Shown here piece by piece: positions 33,801 to 43,097 of a stretch of DNA of 64,000 nucleotides. Under the pieces are notes generated by a model, which was not told where the DNA came from, searched no databases, and saw only the letters and a program-made list of their open reading frames with translations. Within the stretch, counting starts at the first letter, position 1. Every line of letters starts with the position of its first letter. Both the position numbers and the translations under genes were made by a program. Source of the DNA: Pachyseris speciosa (lineage: Eukaryota > Cnidaria > Anthozoa > Scleractinia > Pachyseridae); the NCBI GenBank assembly GCA_016490735.1, contig JAEMWC010001233.1, forward strand, positions 25,001 to 89,000, in the 5' to 3' direction.

Positions 33801-34546
33801 CATACTTGAAAATTAAAAACTAAAGTGAAGATGTGTGGCATTTAACGTTGAGAGTTGTACTTGTGAAGCAAAGAAATATCAGGGGTCGGCATAAAATCTT
33901 CCTCAGTTGAGAGGTTTTCTTGCTCGTGAGTAGAAAAAATCAAAACAGGAGCATTTTGGCGCGCCCATAGTTTGAGTTGTAGCATTTTGCTCACTTCACA
34001 TGAAGCTGAGAACCTTCCTCTTCAATGAACATGTATTATGCTAGACTTGATGTGTAGATACATTTCCACCATAATTTAATTCTAATGACTGTTACAGAGG
34101 AAGAAGTTAAGCTGATTGTTTCATTACCTGTCACTTCACCCAGTATGTTGTATGCCCATGTATGTTGTCCATTATTGGTCTTAATCTGAAGCCTGCGCTG
34201 AAAGACAGCGTTCTCGTGTTCTAGCTAGGTTACTTTGGTTATTCGCAATGTTGAATATTCATTTGTGCTATCAACTCTGAATCGATTTTGGTAATCATCC
34301 CTGCTGTATATAGTAGGGTGTTCATTCGAAATAATTCCAATATCGTTTGGCTGTTTATTTCCATCACCAATGGCAAAAATGACAAACTCTATATGTTGCC
34401 CTTCCAACAGAGCGTAATTCCACGTTAGGGATAATTAGTAGTTCCATTCAGCACTTGAATGACAGCAGTGCAAATGTTAGCTGCACCAGTACCAGGGACG
34501 GCTTGGTTCCAGGCTGGAGGAGGAGAAGTCCACATGAATATAGCAC
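18081..34546 (-). CDS. Receptor gene A: V-like + Ig repeats + SEA + TM, no kinase
   Basis: Exon chain on the minus strand: 34546-34128 (V-like, broken), 33350-33090, 29706-29446, 28889-28605, 28241-27999, 27716-27462, 26305-26070 (Ig), 24177-24086, 23899-23841, 20940-20739 (SEA), 19886-19769 (TM), about 18278-18081 (tail). Ig exons are phase 1-1; the SEA exons run 1-0, 0-2, 2-0. The predicted product is a single-pass surface receptor with about six Ig-type domains, an autoproteolytic SEA module and a 60-residue Pro/Ser-rich tail. No kinase exon follows within the remaining 18 kb. Problems: nonsense and frameshift in the V exon, a one-base loss at about 26289, a phase mismatch between the SEA and TM exons (perhaps a missed small exon), and no signal-peptide exon found. 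It may be an active gene with an alternative 5' end, or a decaying paralogue. Confidence 0.6.
19080..19215 (+). repeat. Copy of palindromic repeat family (gggccgtattctagagtacgg)
   Basis: ttatatctcccacttagtat, then gcgggccgtattctagagta, match 62390-62470 in inverted orientation. The centre ccgtattctagagtacgg is itself a palindrome. Confidence 0.75.
19355..19725. repeat. Minisatellite, about five copies of a unit near 70 bp
   Basis: Each unit contains ttacgggacaactgatctta, a gtgcacaattata-like block, cctcctctctgaga and atcaaaccaggtgttc, with substitutions and length differences. It lies in the gene A intron just beyond the TM exon. Confidence 0.75.
19769..19886 (-). CDS. Gene A transmembrane exon
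   Basis: Phase 1 start, phase 2 end. It reads RRTLTMLPAVLGDILLLVII, then GVCVLCCIRMKKKKAFYGG: a hydrophobic span of about 22 residues followed by a basic stop-transfer cluster, with Cys residues at the inner face. The exon equivalent in gene D is 61981-62094. Confidence 0.7.
20455..20588. repeat. 67-bp perfect-looking tandem duplication
   Basis: cttgtaaRtataccgaaaac continuing to gagtact occurs at 20455-20521 and 20522-20588 with a single visible difference, so the duplication is recent. It is in the intron between the SEA and TM exons of gene A. Confidence 0.9.
20739..20940 (-). CDS. Gene A SEA domain, C-terminal exon
   Basis: Phase 2 start completing an Arg codon, then TGSIILNVDLKFNMIVAEDF, an amphipathic helix region (VISTFRSAIHDGKLGELRIN) and VSSIVG, followed by a Thr/Ser/Pro stalk (ITSTTASPTT). 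G-S-I-I-L matches the SEA cleavage strand, where self-proteolysis between Gly and Ser leaves two non-covalently held halves (family knowledge). It aligns with gene D exon 61164-61342 along its whole length. Confidence 0.75.
20990..22590. other. Intron sequence of gene A, nothing recognised
   Basis: Short frames only, no splice-compatible exon in gene A phase. Confidence 0.4.
22599..23256. mobile_element. DNA element with 18-bp terminal inverted repeats
   Basis: ccgtaaaattccgaaaat at 22599-22616 is perfectly mirrored by attttcggaattttacgg at 23239-23256. Subterminal ggggcttatt-type motifs recur on both sides. No transposase frame is present, so it is non-autonomous. A second element is nested inside. 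Confidence 0.75.
22738..22917. mobile_element. Nested MITE inside the 22.6-23.3 kb element
   Basis: Ends tagagtgtgttcac and gtgagtgaacactctcta are inverted complements with small differences. Subterminal gtcacgt and ggccatgt motifs are also mirrored. The surrounding element is interrupted by it, which dates it as the later insertion. Confidence 0.65.
23841..23899 (-). CDS. Gene A SEA domain, middle exon
   Basis: 59 bp, phase 0 to phase 2, reading VDRIFRNRSGYTGSEVSGCR across the next junction. The neighbours require exactly these phases. It corresponds in position to gene D exon 60954-61048, which is longer. Confidence 0.6.
24086..24177 (-). CDS. Gene A SEA domain, N-terminal exon
   Basis: 92 bp, phase 1 to 0, reading VIGGTDIYLSVTIITSED, then CTKGSLLRKFTNE. 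This is the strand-helix start of a SEA domain; gene D exon 59866-59984 has the same phases and layout. Confidence 0.6.
24814..24876. repeat. (AAT)n microsatellite
   Basis: Uninterrupted aat trinucleotides, about 20 copies, in the long gene A intron. Confidence 0.95.
25539..25595. repeat. Perfect 22-bp hairpin
   Basis: tttttttgcgtgtttatgga plus cc, then a 13-nt loop, then the exact complement. It resembles the centre of a foldback element in a gene A intron. Confidence 0.85.
26070..26305 (-). CDS. Gene A Ig domain 6, one-base deletion
   Basis: 236 bp between good splice sites, one short of the 237 needed for a phase 1-1 cassette. The first part reads SPRITLKEKHDVAREG; after the four-G run at about 26289 the frame shifts to DAYLHCQVEAYPLPTITWEP, then ANYTCTAANEIAQ. 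Both Ig Cys (LHCQ, YTCT) and the Trp (ITWEP) are present in the second frame. One missing G explains the break: a real mutation or an assembly error. Confidence 0.65.
27462..27716 (-). CDS. Gene A Ig domain 5 (I-set-like)
   Basis: 255 bp, phase 1-1. Key positions: VLSCIANGNP (first Cys), ITWTKQGS (core Trp) and TTYKCIAENELGS (second Cys with the Y-x-C motif), preceded by NLTREENG. The inverted copy at 44447-44700 is nearly identical. Confidence 0.85.
27999..28241 (-). CDS. Gene A Ig domain 4 (I-set-like)
   Basis: 243 bp, phase 1-1, acceptor ctcttccag. It reads VTLFCNATGDPSPNIAWIRT, then NESGGYECLAWNDNGNN, with both Cys, the Trp and N-glycosylation sequons. The copy at 41971-42215 has a frameshift. 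An alternative AG at 28256 would break phase and was rejected. Confidence 0.8.
28605..28889 (-). CDS. Gene A cysteine-less Ig-derived exon with Tyr/Gly-rich second half
   Basis: 285 bp, phase 1-1. The first half is Ig-like (DPPEIVLVPLFQDLVENSSI, then ATGNLQTITWTKEES, SDTLRLG) but the B-strand Cys position is not Cys (ITQVWNATG). The second half does not follow the Ig F-strand pattern: it reads RRSEADGRGYHPVVSYPG, then ASYGYNSGYGSSLSG, with no Cys. In copy B the same exon stops after SDTLRLGKP at a GTGAGT donor (41560). The domain has probably lost its disulfide and been extended. Confidence 0.65.
29010..29230 (-). pseudogene. Decayed Ig exon in gene A intron
   Basis: On the minus strand, fragments in different frames still read as Ig: CSSLVAEGG, RSESTGQTLSHDQTVSIDAI and YGSYVCMAWNGNGNG, with stops between them. 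A matching relic is at 40925-41190 in copy B, so decay began before the duplication. Confidence 0.65.
29446..29706 (-). CDS. Gene A Ig domain 2 (I-set-like)
   Basis: 261 bp, phase 1-1. It reads DPPELIAVPLGLEVVEGSGL, then TLFCIATGNPPPNITCTWTK and NGALYKCKVQNFLGS. Both canonical Cys and the Trp are present, with an additional Cys next to the Trp. Confidence 0.85.
29855..29904 (-). ncRNA. Hammerhead-like motif, left end of Penelope foldback
   Basis: On the minus strand: GTGG, CTGACGA, stem II GTTCGG-TTGAT-CCGAAC, GAAA, then ATATTCTAC. The core CUGANGA/GAAA and a 6-bp stem II are intact. GTGG can pair with CTAC as a short stem I. Stem III is minimal. Confidence 0.55.
30651..30974 (+). pseudogene. 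GIY-YIG endonuclease domain of Penelope-like element, one stop
   Basis: The frame reads GIVYHIQCKQCDKYYVGETF, RLLET, an in-frame TGA, then VKEHLCTKSSAVREHCHLTG, H.VD, TKVLATESNTFKRSIREAVE, and PSLNRDNALELASISDTIS before TAG. The GIY-like and YVG pair, the conserved Arg-x-x-x-His region, Glu-Ala-x-x-Ile and the trailing Asn match GIY-YIG nucleases fused to Penelope RTs. The TGA is one transition from an Arg codon. Confidence 0.75.
31020..31066 (+). ncRNA. Hammerhead-like motif, right end of Penelope foldback
   Basis: GTGG, CTGACGA (31027-31033), stem II GTTCGG-TTTTT-CCGAAC, GAAA (31052-31055), TACT, CCAC. GTGG and CCAC pair as a 4-bp stem I. It is the plus-strand counterpart of 29855-29904. 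Confidence 0.6.
31560..32012 (+). pseudogene. Decayed coiled-coil coding relic
   Basis: Charged Glu/Lys-rich peptides appear in shifting plus-strand frames (LHAEIKDKSNEKEHFLNSIE; EDLQTKKKQLHD; EQRLKKTELRKDMRITHQEL; LAKKELKTTSEVS) with several stops. It looks like the remains of a coiled-coil gene or retrocopy; source family unknown. Confidence 0.35.
32565..32835 (-). repeat. Dispersed repeat, inverted copy of 10490-10675
   Basis: It shares gccgtacggc palindromes and adjoining AT-rich segments with the 10.5-kb copy, in opposite orientation. It is followed by gcgccaaatatctttccgtc, which is related to 4024-4080. Confidence 0.65.
33090..33350 (-). CDS. Gene A Ig domain 1 (I-set-like)
   Basis: 261 bp, phase 1-1, acceptor aaaataacag, donor gtaagt. 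It reads DPPKITTDSSKINQEVIEGG, then VTLLCNATGNPKPSITWTRL and NGATYRCKVENYLGSQQ. First Cys, Trp and the Y-x-C Cys are all present. Its consensus is shared with the other Ig exons of A, B and C. Confidence 0.87.
34128..34546 (-). pseudogene. Gene A V-like first domain exon, frameshifted and with stop
   Basis: Homologous to gene C exon 49421-49816: FMWTSPPPAWNQAVPG matches FMWNAPPPAWNQTIPG, and RFRVDSTNEYSTLRITKVT matches RFSIDSTSEYSTLTIKTVT. Length is 419 bp against 396, not a multiple of three. The frame breaks after VLNGTTN and resumes at LSLTWNYALLEGQ. A TAG at 34222-34224 follows KVT, and the second Ig Cys (TYQCR in C) is replaced (VFQRR). The splice sites look intact. Confidence 0.75.
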
Positions 34547-34667
34547 CTGAAAGGCATTATATGTTGTTAATTAGTTTCAGTTGGTCTTGGCTTTCTAAGT
34601 CTGCAAGAAAAAAATAAGATAAAGGACTACTCCAGTCAACTACCTACTCGATGGTTATTTCCTACAC

Positions 34668-35395
34668 GTCGCGTAGAATTCCCGGTCACATCCGGGGCTT
34701 TAATAGGCTAAAGCCGCATTTGAGCCATGTGGTGATCTTTAAAATATGGCGGAATTGTAAGATTTTAACGACTTTAAGTGGATCTTTGTCTGTTTTTGCG
34801 TTTGGTTCGTAGCGATTTCTAAATGGGTACCACCGGAATTGAGATGAGGAGAAACATGTATTATATTCAAATATTCAAGATCTTACCTTAGATAAACACC
34901 AGGTTATCGGATCGCTCTGTTTTTTTTCCGCTAAAAATCAAGCTCAATCTCGCCATTTCAGTATGGAGAAGCACCTTCGAGGACTTTCATCGAAGGATTA
35001 AGGCCAAAGTTAGCTGAGAATCCGAAGGGTACCAGTGGAAACGCTGATGTCTATAGTATACTTTCAAAGCCATCACAGCCTTTCAGTCCGAGGAATATGA
35101 TAAAAACTGATTTTTTGTTTTCCTTTGCATTTAGCCTGAGTCCGTCAGGGGAGGTCCGCGCGAAGAAAACTTTCAGAAAACTTGTTGTAAAGTCGTAAAC
35201 AATTTTTCACGGGTCGCCATCTTTCTTGTTTTTCAAGGTCATTATACCATGTAAGACTCCATGTATTGTCCTTTGCCTCATGTATGTTTCATTTAGTGAT
35301 GTCACGGTGAAAAACGGCAAAAAAAAAAAAAACCTGACCCCCACCCCGACGGGAAATTTTTTTTTGACCGCACTGGATAGGGAATTCTACGCGAC
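34668..35395. mobile_element. Short DNA element with 16-bp inverted ends
   Basis: gtcgcgtagaattccc at 34668-34683 is exactly mirrored by gggaattctacgcgac at 35380-35395. No transposase. No clear target duplication by eye. Confidence 0.5.
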
Positions 35396-35725
35396 GAGTA
35401 CGAGAACAATACAAGGGAAAGTTATGAAGATAAACGCTATACATTTCCCAGATTCCGTTAAGGAACGCATTTCATTGAGCGATCTACTTGCTTCCCACTA
35501 AAGGTACCGACGTTCCGAAACTAAAGTACAGTCAGTTGAAAACTTGTTCAGTAGCCCGGCTAATTACCACTTGAGGTAAAAAAAAAAATGCCAAAGTGCT
35601 ATGGAAACTGAGCACCAAAAGTTAATAATACACAGTCCATTGTTTCAATATGCTACTTGTGGGATTGCAGATTTTTTTACTCTTGCAATCGTTAGAACAC
35701 ATTGCACTCTTACACTACCTTTTTT

Positions 35726-35972
35726 CATACAGTTAGCAGTTGGCTAATGCCTTTAACTGCTATCAACAGATTAAACGGCAAGAATTGAAGTCATCCAAAT
35801 TTGTTCTTGTCTATAGTTAACAAGAAATGGGAAGATACCTTATCCTGCTAGTTTTCATACTGAGTTAGCGGTTGACTCGTGCCTTTAAATAACTGACAAA
35901 CAAACGACAACAATTGGCGGCGTCCCAACAGTGTAACCCTTTATTGTTCTTGTCTATAGTCAACAAGAAATA
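35726..35972 (+). repeat. Diverged direct repeat, about 110 bp twice
   Basis: Both units begin cata(ctga/ca)gttagc(a/g)gtt, contain tgcctttaa and end ttgttcttgtctatagt(t/c), then aacaagaaat. Confidence 0.65.
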
Positions 35973-36099
35973 CAGAGGGAGATACGAAGCAAGGCTTTCC
36001 AAGAAGTCGCTTTCTAAATTTTCAGTTAGGGCATTCGCTCTGCTATACAAAATTCTAGTTCAAGCGCATGCACCATCAATGTATTTTAATAGAACTCTA

Positions 36100-38980
36100 T
36101 TTTAATGGAACTGATTGTCCACTGCGAAACACGCGCGCTGTTATCATGTGGAAAATTATTTTGTAGAAGGTTCCGCTTCCGAGTTTTTAACCTGCCTGTT
36201 GTATAAATATTTCAGCAGATACGATATTACTCTTATTGTAGCATCTGTGATGTCAATCTCTAGCATGTCAAGGCTAACTCATTCTTGGGTTAAGACCCCC
36301 CGCGATGTTAAAACTAACCTTGTATAACAGCAACGTTTGAACTCCCTGGGTTGCCAGAAATTCAAAACAGAAGTATTTTAGTAGCTTTAGCATCCTTAAG
36401 GGGAAATATACCTGAATGCTACATTTTTGTCACTTTTTAACCTTTAAACCTTATTATCTTCTCGAGATTTCATGCCATCCAGAAACACCCATCATAGTTT
36501 TGTAGCACACAACCCCATAAATATCTCAGAATTTTTGGGTGATTTTTACAGTATTAGTGAGGAAGAAGAGAAGGTGGGAGGGGAGAGTGATTGTAAGGAA
36601 TGGTGAGAAAAATGAAGATTTTAAGGTGATTAAAAATTAAATTTGGAGGTTAAAAATTAATGGACAAACACCAAACAGTTCGTCCTCAACCTGACATGCA
36701 CTCGTGTTGTAGTGGACAGTCTGAGTGTTTGTGTATGCCTTATTTTCCCTTTTTACTTTCTTCACCAAATCACTTCTTATTTCATCAACATCCAGACGTG
36801 AATATGCTGGTCACGTGTTCAATGACGTCATAATGGTGCTCTGAAAGACTTTACAAATGGGGTAAGGACGGTTCATTGTAACTAGAAACTAAATGCGTTC
36901 TCCTGTTTGCTTTTTCAGATAGACGCAACATCTATCCTAAACGGGGTAACATCTTATTTTATTAAAAAGATGTTAGATGTTTCAAAAGTCACGTGACCTC
37001 TTTTGTTTACTAATTCTTTAATTAAAAATCAAGGTCAACCATTCAGGACAGATTCACATATAGAATAATCACACAGTCATAAAAACGTTGCTTCTTAATA
37101 GACATTGTATGCAAAGAAAAGTCGTTCAAGGTCACGTGATTTAAGCTTTGAAAACTTAAAGCCAAAAACACATTAAGGTTATTAAGATTATCAAGTTTTA
37201 TATATAACACTGCCAAGTTTGATGTTCTTTCGATAAAAGTCTGGGCAGCTATGGCTGTCATTGGATGTTTTCGTGAATTTGGCCTGAACCATGCCTTAAC
37301 ATGCTTGAGGATATTGAGCAAGGTTAAGAACAAAAGAATATTATTTCCTGTGTATGTTAGAACACACTAATGCCTACGCTATGCGTACACTATTGGGTCT
37401 CTTTAACGACTACTTTCTGGACGCCTCGCACCTTTCTATTGCTGTGGCTAGTAACTCGCATTAGAAATATTCAAAGTCAATTTTGACCATTTACAGATTT
37501 GGGGGCCAAAAATTCTGTTAATGTTTAAAAACATTCTAGATCATTTTCGTGGAATCATTCCAAATTATCTTTGTTATGGCTAGACATAACAAGCTGCGCT
37601 TAATTTGGTAGACTAGTCAGCTGGAATATTATCAGCTTAGAATTGTCGCAACTTTTAAGATATGTATGAATTACGTCTGCCTTCCGTTCAACAAATATTA
37701 ATAGAAAACAGAGGTAGCGCTGAGCTTCTTAACAAAGTTTCTCGAAGAAAAAGTAATTATACACAATTAATTAAGGTCTTGCCACAGGAGAATGACAACT
37801 GTGCTCCGCGTTTAATGACTCTTTTTAAGAGTAAACAAGCTCTAAAGTACCCATTAATCTTACCTTTCAGCTAGAAGAAATCAGACATGCATAAAAAATA
37901 AACAACTTAGCACTTAAAATTAGCAACCAATATATTAACTGTGCCAATGACATGTCCTGGTGTGTGAATACAGGCACTTGAGAAAAGCAGTTTTGACAAG
38001 CCTAAGGTTTTAGTAATCGTTATTCTGCCAAGCAATGACATAGGTCACGCTGCGATCATATATTAAAACGCTTCTGTAATTTAGGGTGTGTTCCTTTCGG
38101 AGAATCCATAAAACAGATTTTTGATCCGAGATTCACCAGATTTCACGACCGAATGGAACACAAAATGCGAAAAAGGATTGTTTGCCTACGGAAACCTCGT
38201 ACTTGGCGAGGTATGTGATGATAGTATTGGGAACATAATGGGTTATTCAAATACCGACCATTGCGTCCTGGGGTAACTAATGTGCAAATCTGCGAGCCGG
38301 AGCCTCGAGCTTTCCTCGTGTGTCTGTCTTACACTTTTAGCCTTTTCTTCTTTTAGATAAAGCCCCAGGACAATTTCTAGCTTGCGGTTATCGAGATGAT
38401 GGTGTCTTCGATCGGGCCGATCAATTTGCACAGTATTTAAGCAGTGTATGTTAGAGAAATCTTTTCCTGTGGCAGGAAATCAATACAATAAATACAAATA
38501 AGAAGGAATGTGCTTGTCGGTAAATATATAACAGATTGGTAGTTAAACACAAGACAAACAAAACTGAGCTGGTGATACAGTCATAGCCAGCAATAATTAT
38601 TCGAAAAATTCGTGGCCCGCAGTACAGCCTTTCAGCGTCCATCCCTAAAAGGCCAAGTTTTCGGCCCAAGATGGCTTCCAAAACAAAGGCGATGGATCCG
38701 GCGAAGAAATTTTCTGCTCTTTGAAAAAGAAGGCTGTGACGAGAGTCTTTTCGCTTCATGGAAAACAATTTGGATAGTTTGGTAGACTTTTGGAAGGAGA
38801 GCCTGACTTTTATTGTCATGAAGCTTAACATCGCAGAACGTTTTAGAAGTCACTGAGAAGTCGGCACCACGAAAACAGGACTGAAAATACAGCAATGAAA
38901 AGAAGGCAAGTTACTCAAGAATATTTAAAGGGCCATGTCGGTAGGTCACACAAATCCAGTAATAAATACTAATAATTACA
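36100..38980. other. Intergenic; no gene seen
   Basis: AT-rich. Short frames at 37043-37333 (minus) and 38451-38895 (minus) show no domain or splice chain. The signal-peptide exon of gene A should lie in or near here but was not recognised. Confidence 0.35.
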
Positions 38981-39410
38981 TTATGCCCCTTTTTGGATTT
39001 TTTTGACGGGAATCTTTTGGGGCTCGCAAAAAGAGGCTCGAGGCTCCGACTCGCAGAATAGCCCTCCCCTAAGTTTCGTTGTGCAGTAAAATGGATCAGA
39101 TCTGTTATTAGTCGAATGTTTTCGCCAAATAAATCTCCTTTTCAAATAACCAGTTTGTGCGTTATTAATAATAGACGGTAAGACTTTTTGGAATCTTATG
39201 GCAAGAGCTTTAGTGCCAATCTTGTAATCCACGTTTAATAGCGAGATAGGTCGCCAGTTTTTAAGAAAAGATAATTTATTATTCTTTTTTGGAATGAGTC
39301 TAATAATACCTTGTCTTTGAGAAATCAATAGTTGACCATTTGAAAATCCGTAGTTGAAACTGTCAATCATTGTGCTGCTCAACTGATTCCAGAAGAAGAT
39401 ATGGAATTCA
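38981..39410 (-). mobile_element. L1/Tx1-type LINE reverse transcriptase fragment
   Basis: The minus strand encodes FWNQLSSTMIDSFNYGFSNG, then GIIRLIPKKNNKLSFLKNWR, PISLLNVDYKIGTKALAIRF and NNAQTGYLKRRFI: RT motif 0-2 of the L1/Tx1 group. A frame shift follows, and similarity ends before the catalytic motifs. It is truncated at both ends. Confidence 0.75.
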
Positions 39411-39511
39411 GCTGTCCCTGGAATCCGGTGTTACTAGACTGCGGATTGCAGACCACGAAACCTGCGTAACCTCCGGAACTTCCGGAACCTGCGGAGCCTA
39501 TATTTTTGTCA

Positions 39512-39514
39512 AAA

Positions 39515-39545
<31 letters not shown>

Positions 39546-39611
39546 ATTAATCAATCAATCAATCAATCAACCAATCAAAACAAAACAAAACAAAACAAAA
39601 CAAAACAAAAA
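39512..39611. repeat. Compound microsatellite (aaat)n-(caat)n-(caaaa)n
   Basis: Three simple repeats follow one another directly. Confidence 0.9.
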
Positions 39612-40276
39612 CAGAAACAAAAAACAAGAAGAAGAAGTGATTTTTTAAAACATTTAACTATAAAAAAACTGCGATAAAATACTTTTTACAAACATTGAGA
39701 AAATTTTTCAATGCAAACCGACGACGTTTCGATGTAGAACTCCCGTCAATTACAAAGGGAATAATGTGTCACGTGATAACAATGTTCCTTAAACAAAGAG
39801 TTTCGCACGAATGGAGTCAGTCTGCGTGTTGGAGCTGGGGTTTCGTTCGTTTATAGAAAGTATCTCGTAGATGAGGCAATCAAATTTTATTTTAAAAAAG
39901 TAGTTTAATAAAAAATAGAATAATAATAAAAACCTTAACATTGTTCGAAATTTCTTTTTCGGGTACAAAGAAAAGAGAAATGTTTTAATCATCAATGACA
40001 TCCGACTAGACGTACATCCACCCCGGGATATACATGTATGCGATCAACTGGGCCGAGTCACATGGTATCAAGTCTCTTCCCCAACAAATATGGCGGAATT
40101 TCTTATGTAAAGTAAAATAGTTCTCGTTAACAAAGGAACACATGTTCTTTCAAGAGTGGTTCCTCAGTAGGAGTAAATGTTCCCTATTGAAATTACTACA
40201 CATTTCACGAGGACCTATTAGGTGTTTCAAATACTGATAAACTCAAATATTCATGACAGTGCCCGCTATTTAACAA

Positions 40277-40455
40277 ATCGAATGTGGTTTAGCGTTGTCT
40301 ATACTCTTATCGACAACGATATTCGTCATCACAGTGGTCAAAATGTTGTGGACTTACGAGGCGCAGCCGAGTGAGTCCACAGCAAATTTTGACCGCTGAG
40401 ATGATGAACGTCGTTGTCGATAAGAGTATAGACAACGCTAAACCACATTCGGTTT
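40277..40455. mobile_element. Palindromic MITE
   Basis: The left arm aatcgaatgtggtttagcgt, through tgtctatactcttatcgaca, is mirrored at the right end (cgataagagtatagacaacg, ctaaaccacattcggtt). The centre is aggcgcagccgagtgagtcc. A related outer segment continues to about 40620. Confidence 0.75.
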
Positions 40456-41395
40456 ATTTTTTACCACAATATCAGCGTCAAAGATAATTTTAATTTAAGA
40501 GCGTGAGCAGAAAAAAGGCACTGCGCGATACATTGATGCGAGCAGCGTTGTCTAGAGTCTTATCGCAACGGCAAATTAGCCAATCAGATTGCGAGATTCA
40601 GGCTAGCAATTGTGGTAAAATTTGCATTAGAATTATACGGTTATTTCAGCTGTTGAGTTGAGGTTTGAAAAATTGTCGCTAAAATACCAAAATCGTTTTT
40701 GGTTTGAGTTTCTTTTGAATGTTATTATGGCTGTTACAATGATGAAAAAATGATGATCTTTATGTTAGTAAATAAATGTTGCGTTTACGTATATGATGCA
40801 AGCGTATTCAAGCGCAAGCCCAACATTATCGCTTTAAACGCACCATTAACTGGCCACCTAAATCTGCTCATCTCAACGGGTGCGAAGATTCCAGATAAAT
40901 GCGTTGTTTTGAAGGGGCTGTTGATCCTCAGAAACGCATGAGGAGAACAAAGTCCAGTCGCTGAGGGTGGCAATGCAATACTCTATCGCAGTTCTGATCT
41001 ACTGGTAACCCTTGGCCCAGTATTACGTGGATCAGAGAAAGTACAGGGGAAACTTTTTCATATGACCAGACACTTTTCATAGAATAATATGCTATTAAGA
41101 GAAATGAACCTGGCAGTTACGTGAACAAGGCTTGAAACGGCATTGGAAGGCATTGGGAGGCATTGTCCAGAAAGAAATGTTTGATAACCTGCACAACTGA
41201 TGTGCAACACAGTTTAATTAAGTAGGTTCTTAGCATCATTAAGGTTGACTCGATTTATTTCAGACCACAACTTCAAGAGTTTTTTTATACTCAAATACCT
41301 CTCTACGAATTCTCAGTCCTGAAGATACTTGATCCTTGATCAGGTTTGACCCATATTCTCTAATTTACGCCACTGTTATTTTCTATTTCCTGTAG

Positions 41396-41560
41396 ACCCT
41401 CGTGAAATTGTGTCTGTCCCTTTATCTCAAAAAGTGGTTGAAAACAGTAGCATAACCCTGTTTTGGTATGCCACTGGTAATCCACAACCAATTACTTGGA
41501 CTAACGAAGAAAGCAATACTGTACTCTTTATATCTGACACGCTTCGTCTGGGAAAGCCGA
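41396..41560 (+). pseudogene. Copy B half-Ig exon
   Basis: 165 bp, phase 1-1, acceptor tttcctgtag, donor GTGAGT. It reads DPREIVSVPLSQKVVENSSI, then TLFWYATGNPQPITWTNEES and SDTLRLGKP. The first Cys is replaced by Trp, as in gene A 28605-28889. Confidence 0.65.
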
Positions 41561-41970
41561 GTGAGTAGAAATAGCGGAGCAGTCCCGGCTACTTCGCGAC
41601 TGCAATTTACATTGGAATTGCGAGATATTCTGCCGCCACAAACAACCCTGCCTCATTCTCTGCTTTCTGATTTCTCTTTTCTAATCTCACGAGCGTTCAA
41701 TACATCAGCTAAGAGCTACTTTGCTATAAAATGTATATTACTGTCATTTTTGAGTAACATGTTGTCGACGTTTCGACGTCCTCAATGAAACAGAAATCTT
41801 GTCTGTTTGATACCTTCTTAATAAATAAACCGGACAGAAGGATATTCAGGGTTTAAACGTTTGCAACTAAATCTTCCAATTAACGGAAGTATTTTGATGC
41901 AGTTGTATTATGAAGTGACATTTATTTCTCAGTGAACGGGATCTCTTTTAGCTGAATTAAAGTTCTACAG

Positions 41971-42215
41971 TCGAACTATGTTCTACTCCACGGGTCATCG
42001 AGGGTGATAAAGCAACACTTCATTGTAAGGCTACTTGTTACTCATCACCGAATATTACATGGATAAGAACAAGCACTGGCCAGGGGAACTTCTTTCTCAT
42101 AATGAGGTCCTTAATATTGAAGCTATCAAAAGGAACGACTCTGGAAGCTATGAGTGCCTTGCTTGGAATGACAATGGAAATAACGGAACAAAGATATGCA
42201 CAATTAATGTACACT
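41971..42215 (+). pseudogene. Copy B Ig exon with one-base deletion
   Basis: 245 bp, one short of a phase 1-1 cassette, acceptor gttctacag. ELCSTPRVIEGDKATLHCKA and ITWIRTSTG are in one frame; GELLSHNEVLNIEAIKRNDS and GSYECLAWNDNGNNGTK are in another, with the shift at the gggg run near 42080. Confidence 0.75.
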
Positions 42216-42529
42216 GTAAGTTGAATTTCTGGGCTATCTAGATCTTTGGTTTCCTTGCTTCCCTTTTTATAAGTGTATCATTACTGACTCCTCGTCTTTT
42301 TACAGGTGCTATATATTAATGGAAATTTAGAAAGGACAGAATAGCGCATTTAGAAGCTTGGATAGATAGGTTGCTTTCTTCTTTTTTTTTTACAACTTTA
42401 TTGAAAACAAAATAACCCTTTAAACGTTAATTTACAACATTCAATAAAAAGTCACCAATCATATTTTACACCCATTGGACTAAGTTTACACAATAAAAGA
42501 GGAAGGAGAAAAGAGAAAAAAAAACTAAA

Positions 42530-42586
42530 TAAAATGAAAGCCTGTCGGTCGCCAGTCATGATTAACTGTTGAATTGATTATTATTA

Positions 42587-42618
<32 letters not shown>

Positions 42619-42760
42619 TATTATTATTATTATTATTTTAACTTGCAATGCTTTTTTTATTAAGTGTATAATATAATATTGTATGTATTGTAAAAGAGAA
42701 AAAAAATACTAAATAAAATGAAAGCCTGTCGGTCGCCAGTCATGATTAACTGATAAATTG

Positions 42761-42793
<33 letters not shown>

Positions 42794-42860
42794 TTTTTAA
42801 CTTGCAATGCTCTTTTTATTAAGTGTATTATATAATATTGTATGTATTATATGATATTTA
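42530..42860. repeat. 184-bp tandem duplication containing (ATT)n
   Basis: aaaatgaaagcctgtcggtc recurs 184 bp later with the following catgattaactg, an ATT tract and aacttgcaatgct. Confidence 0.85.
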
Positions 42861-43097
42861 CGTACATACGTACACTACACTACCACTTATACTTGCATTA
42901 CTTACAAAAGCCAAGAATAGAAAGGAAAAATACAATATTATAAAGACAGAAAAAATTTCCATTTGTTCCTGAATTCTTTGTCCTTATTAGAAATGACTGG
43001 CAGGTATTTCTCTAAATTTATTTTTTTACGCACAAGTGAGACGAAATCCTCAAATTGGTGCGTTATGGCATTTAAAGCGTTGACATATAAGAAATAT

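Noticed and set aside
41468..41788. 106-residue plus-strand frame
   Set aside because: Out of frame with the half-Ig exon and continues into the intron; the Ig frame and the GTGAGT donor at 41560 explain the region better.
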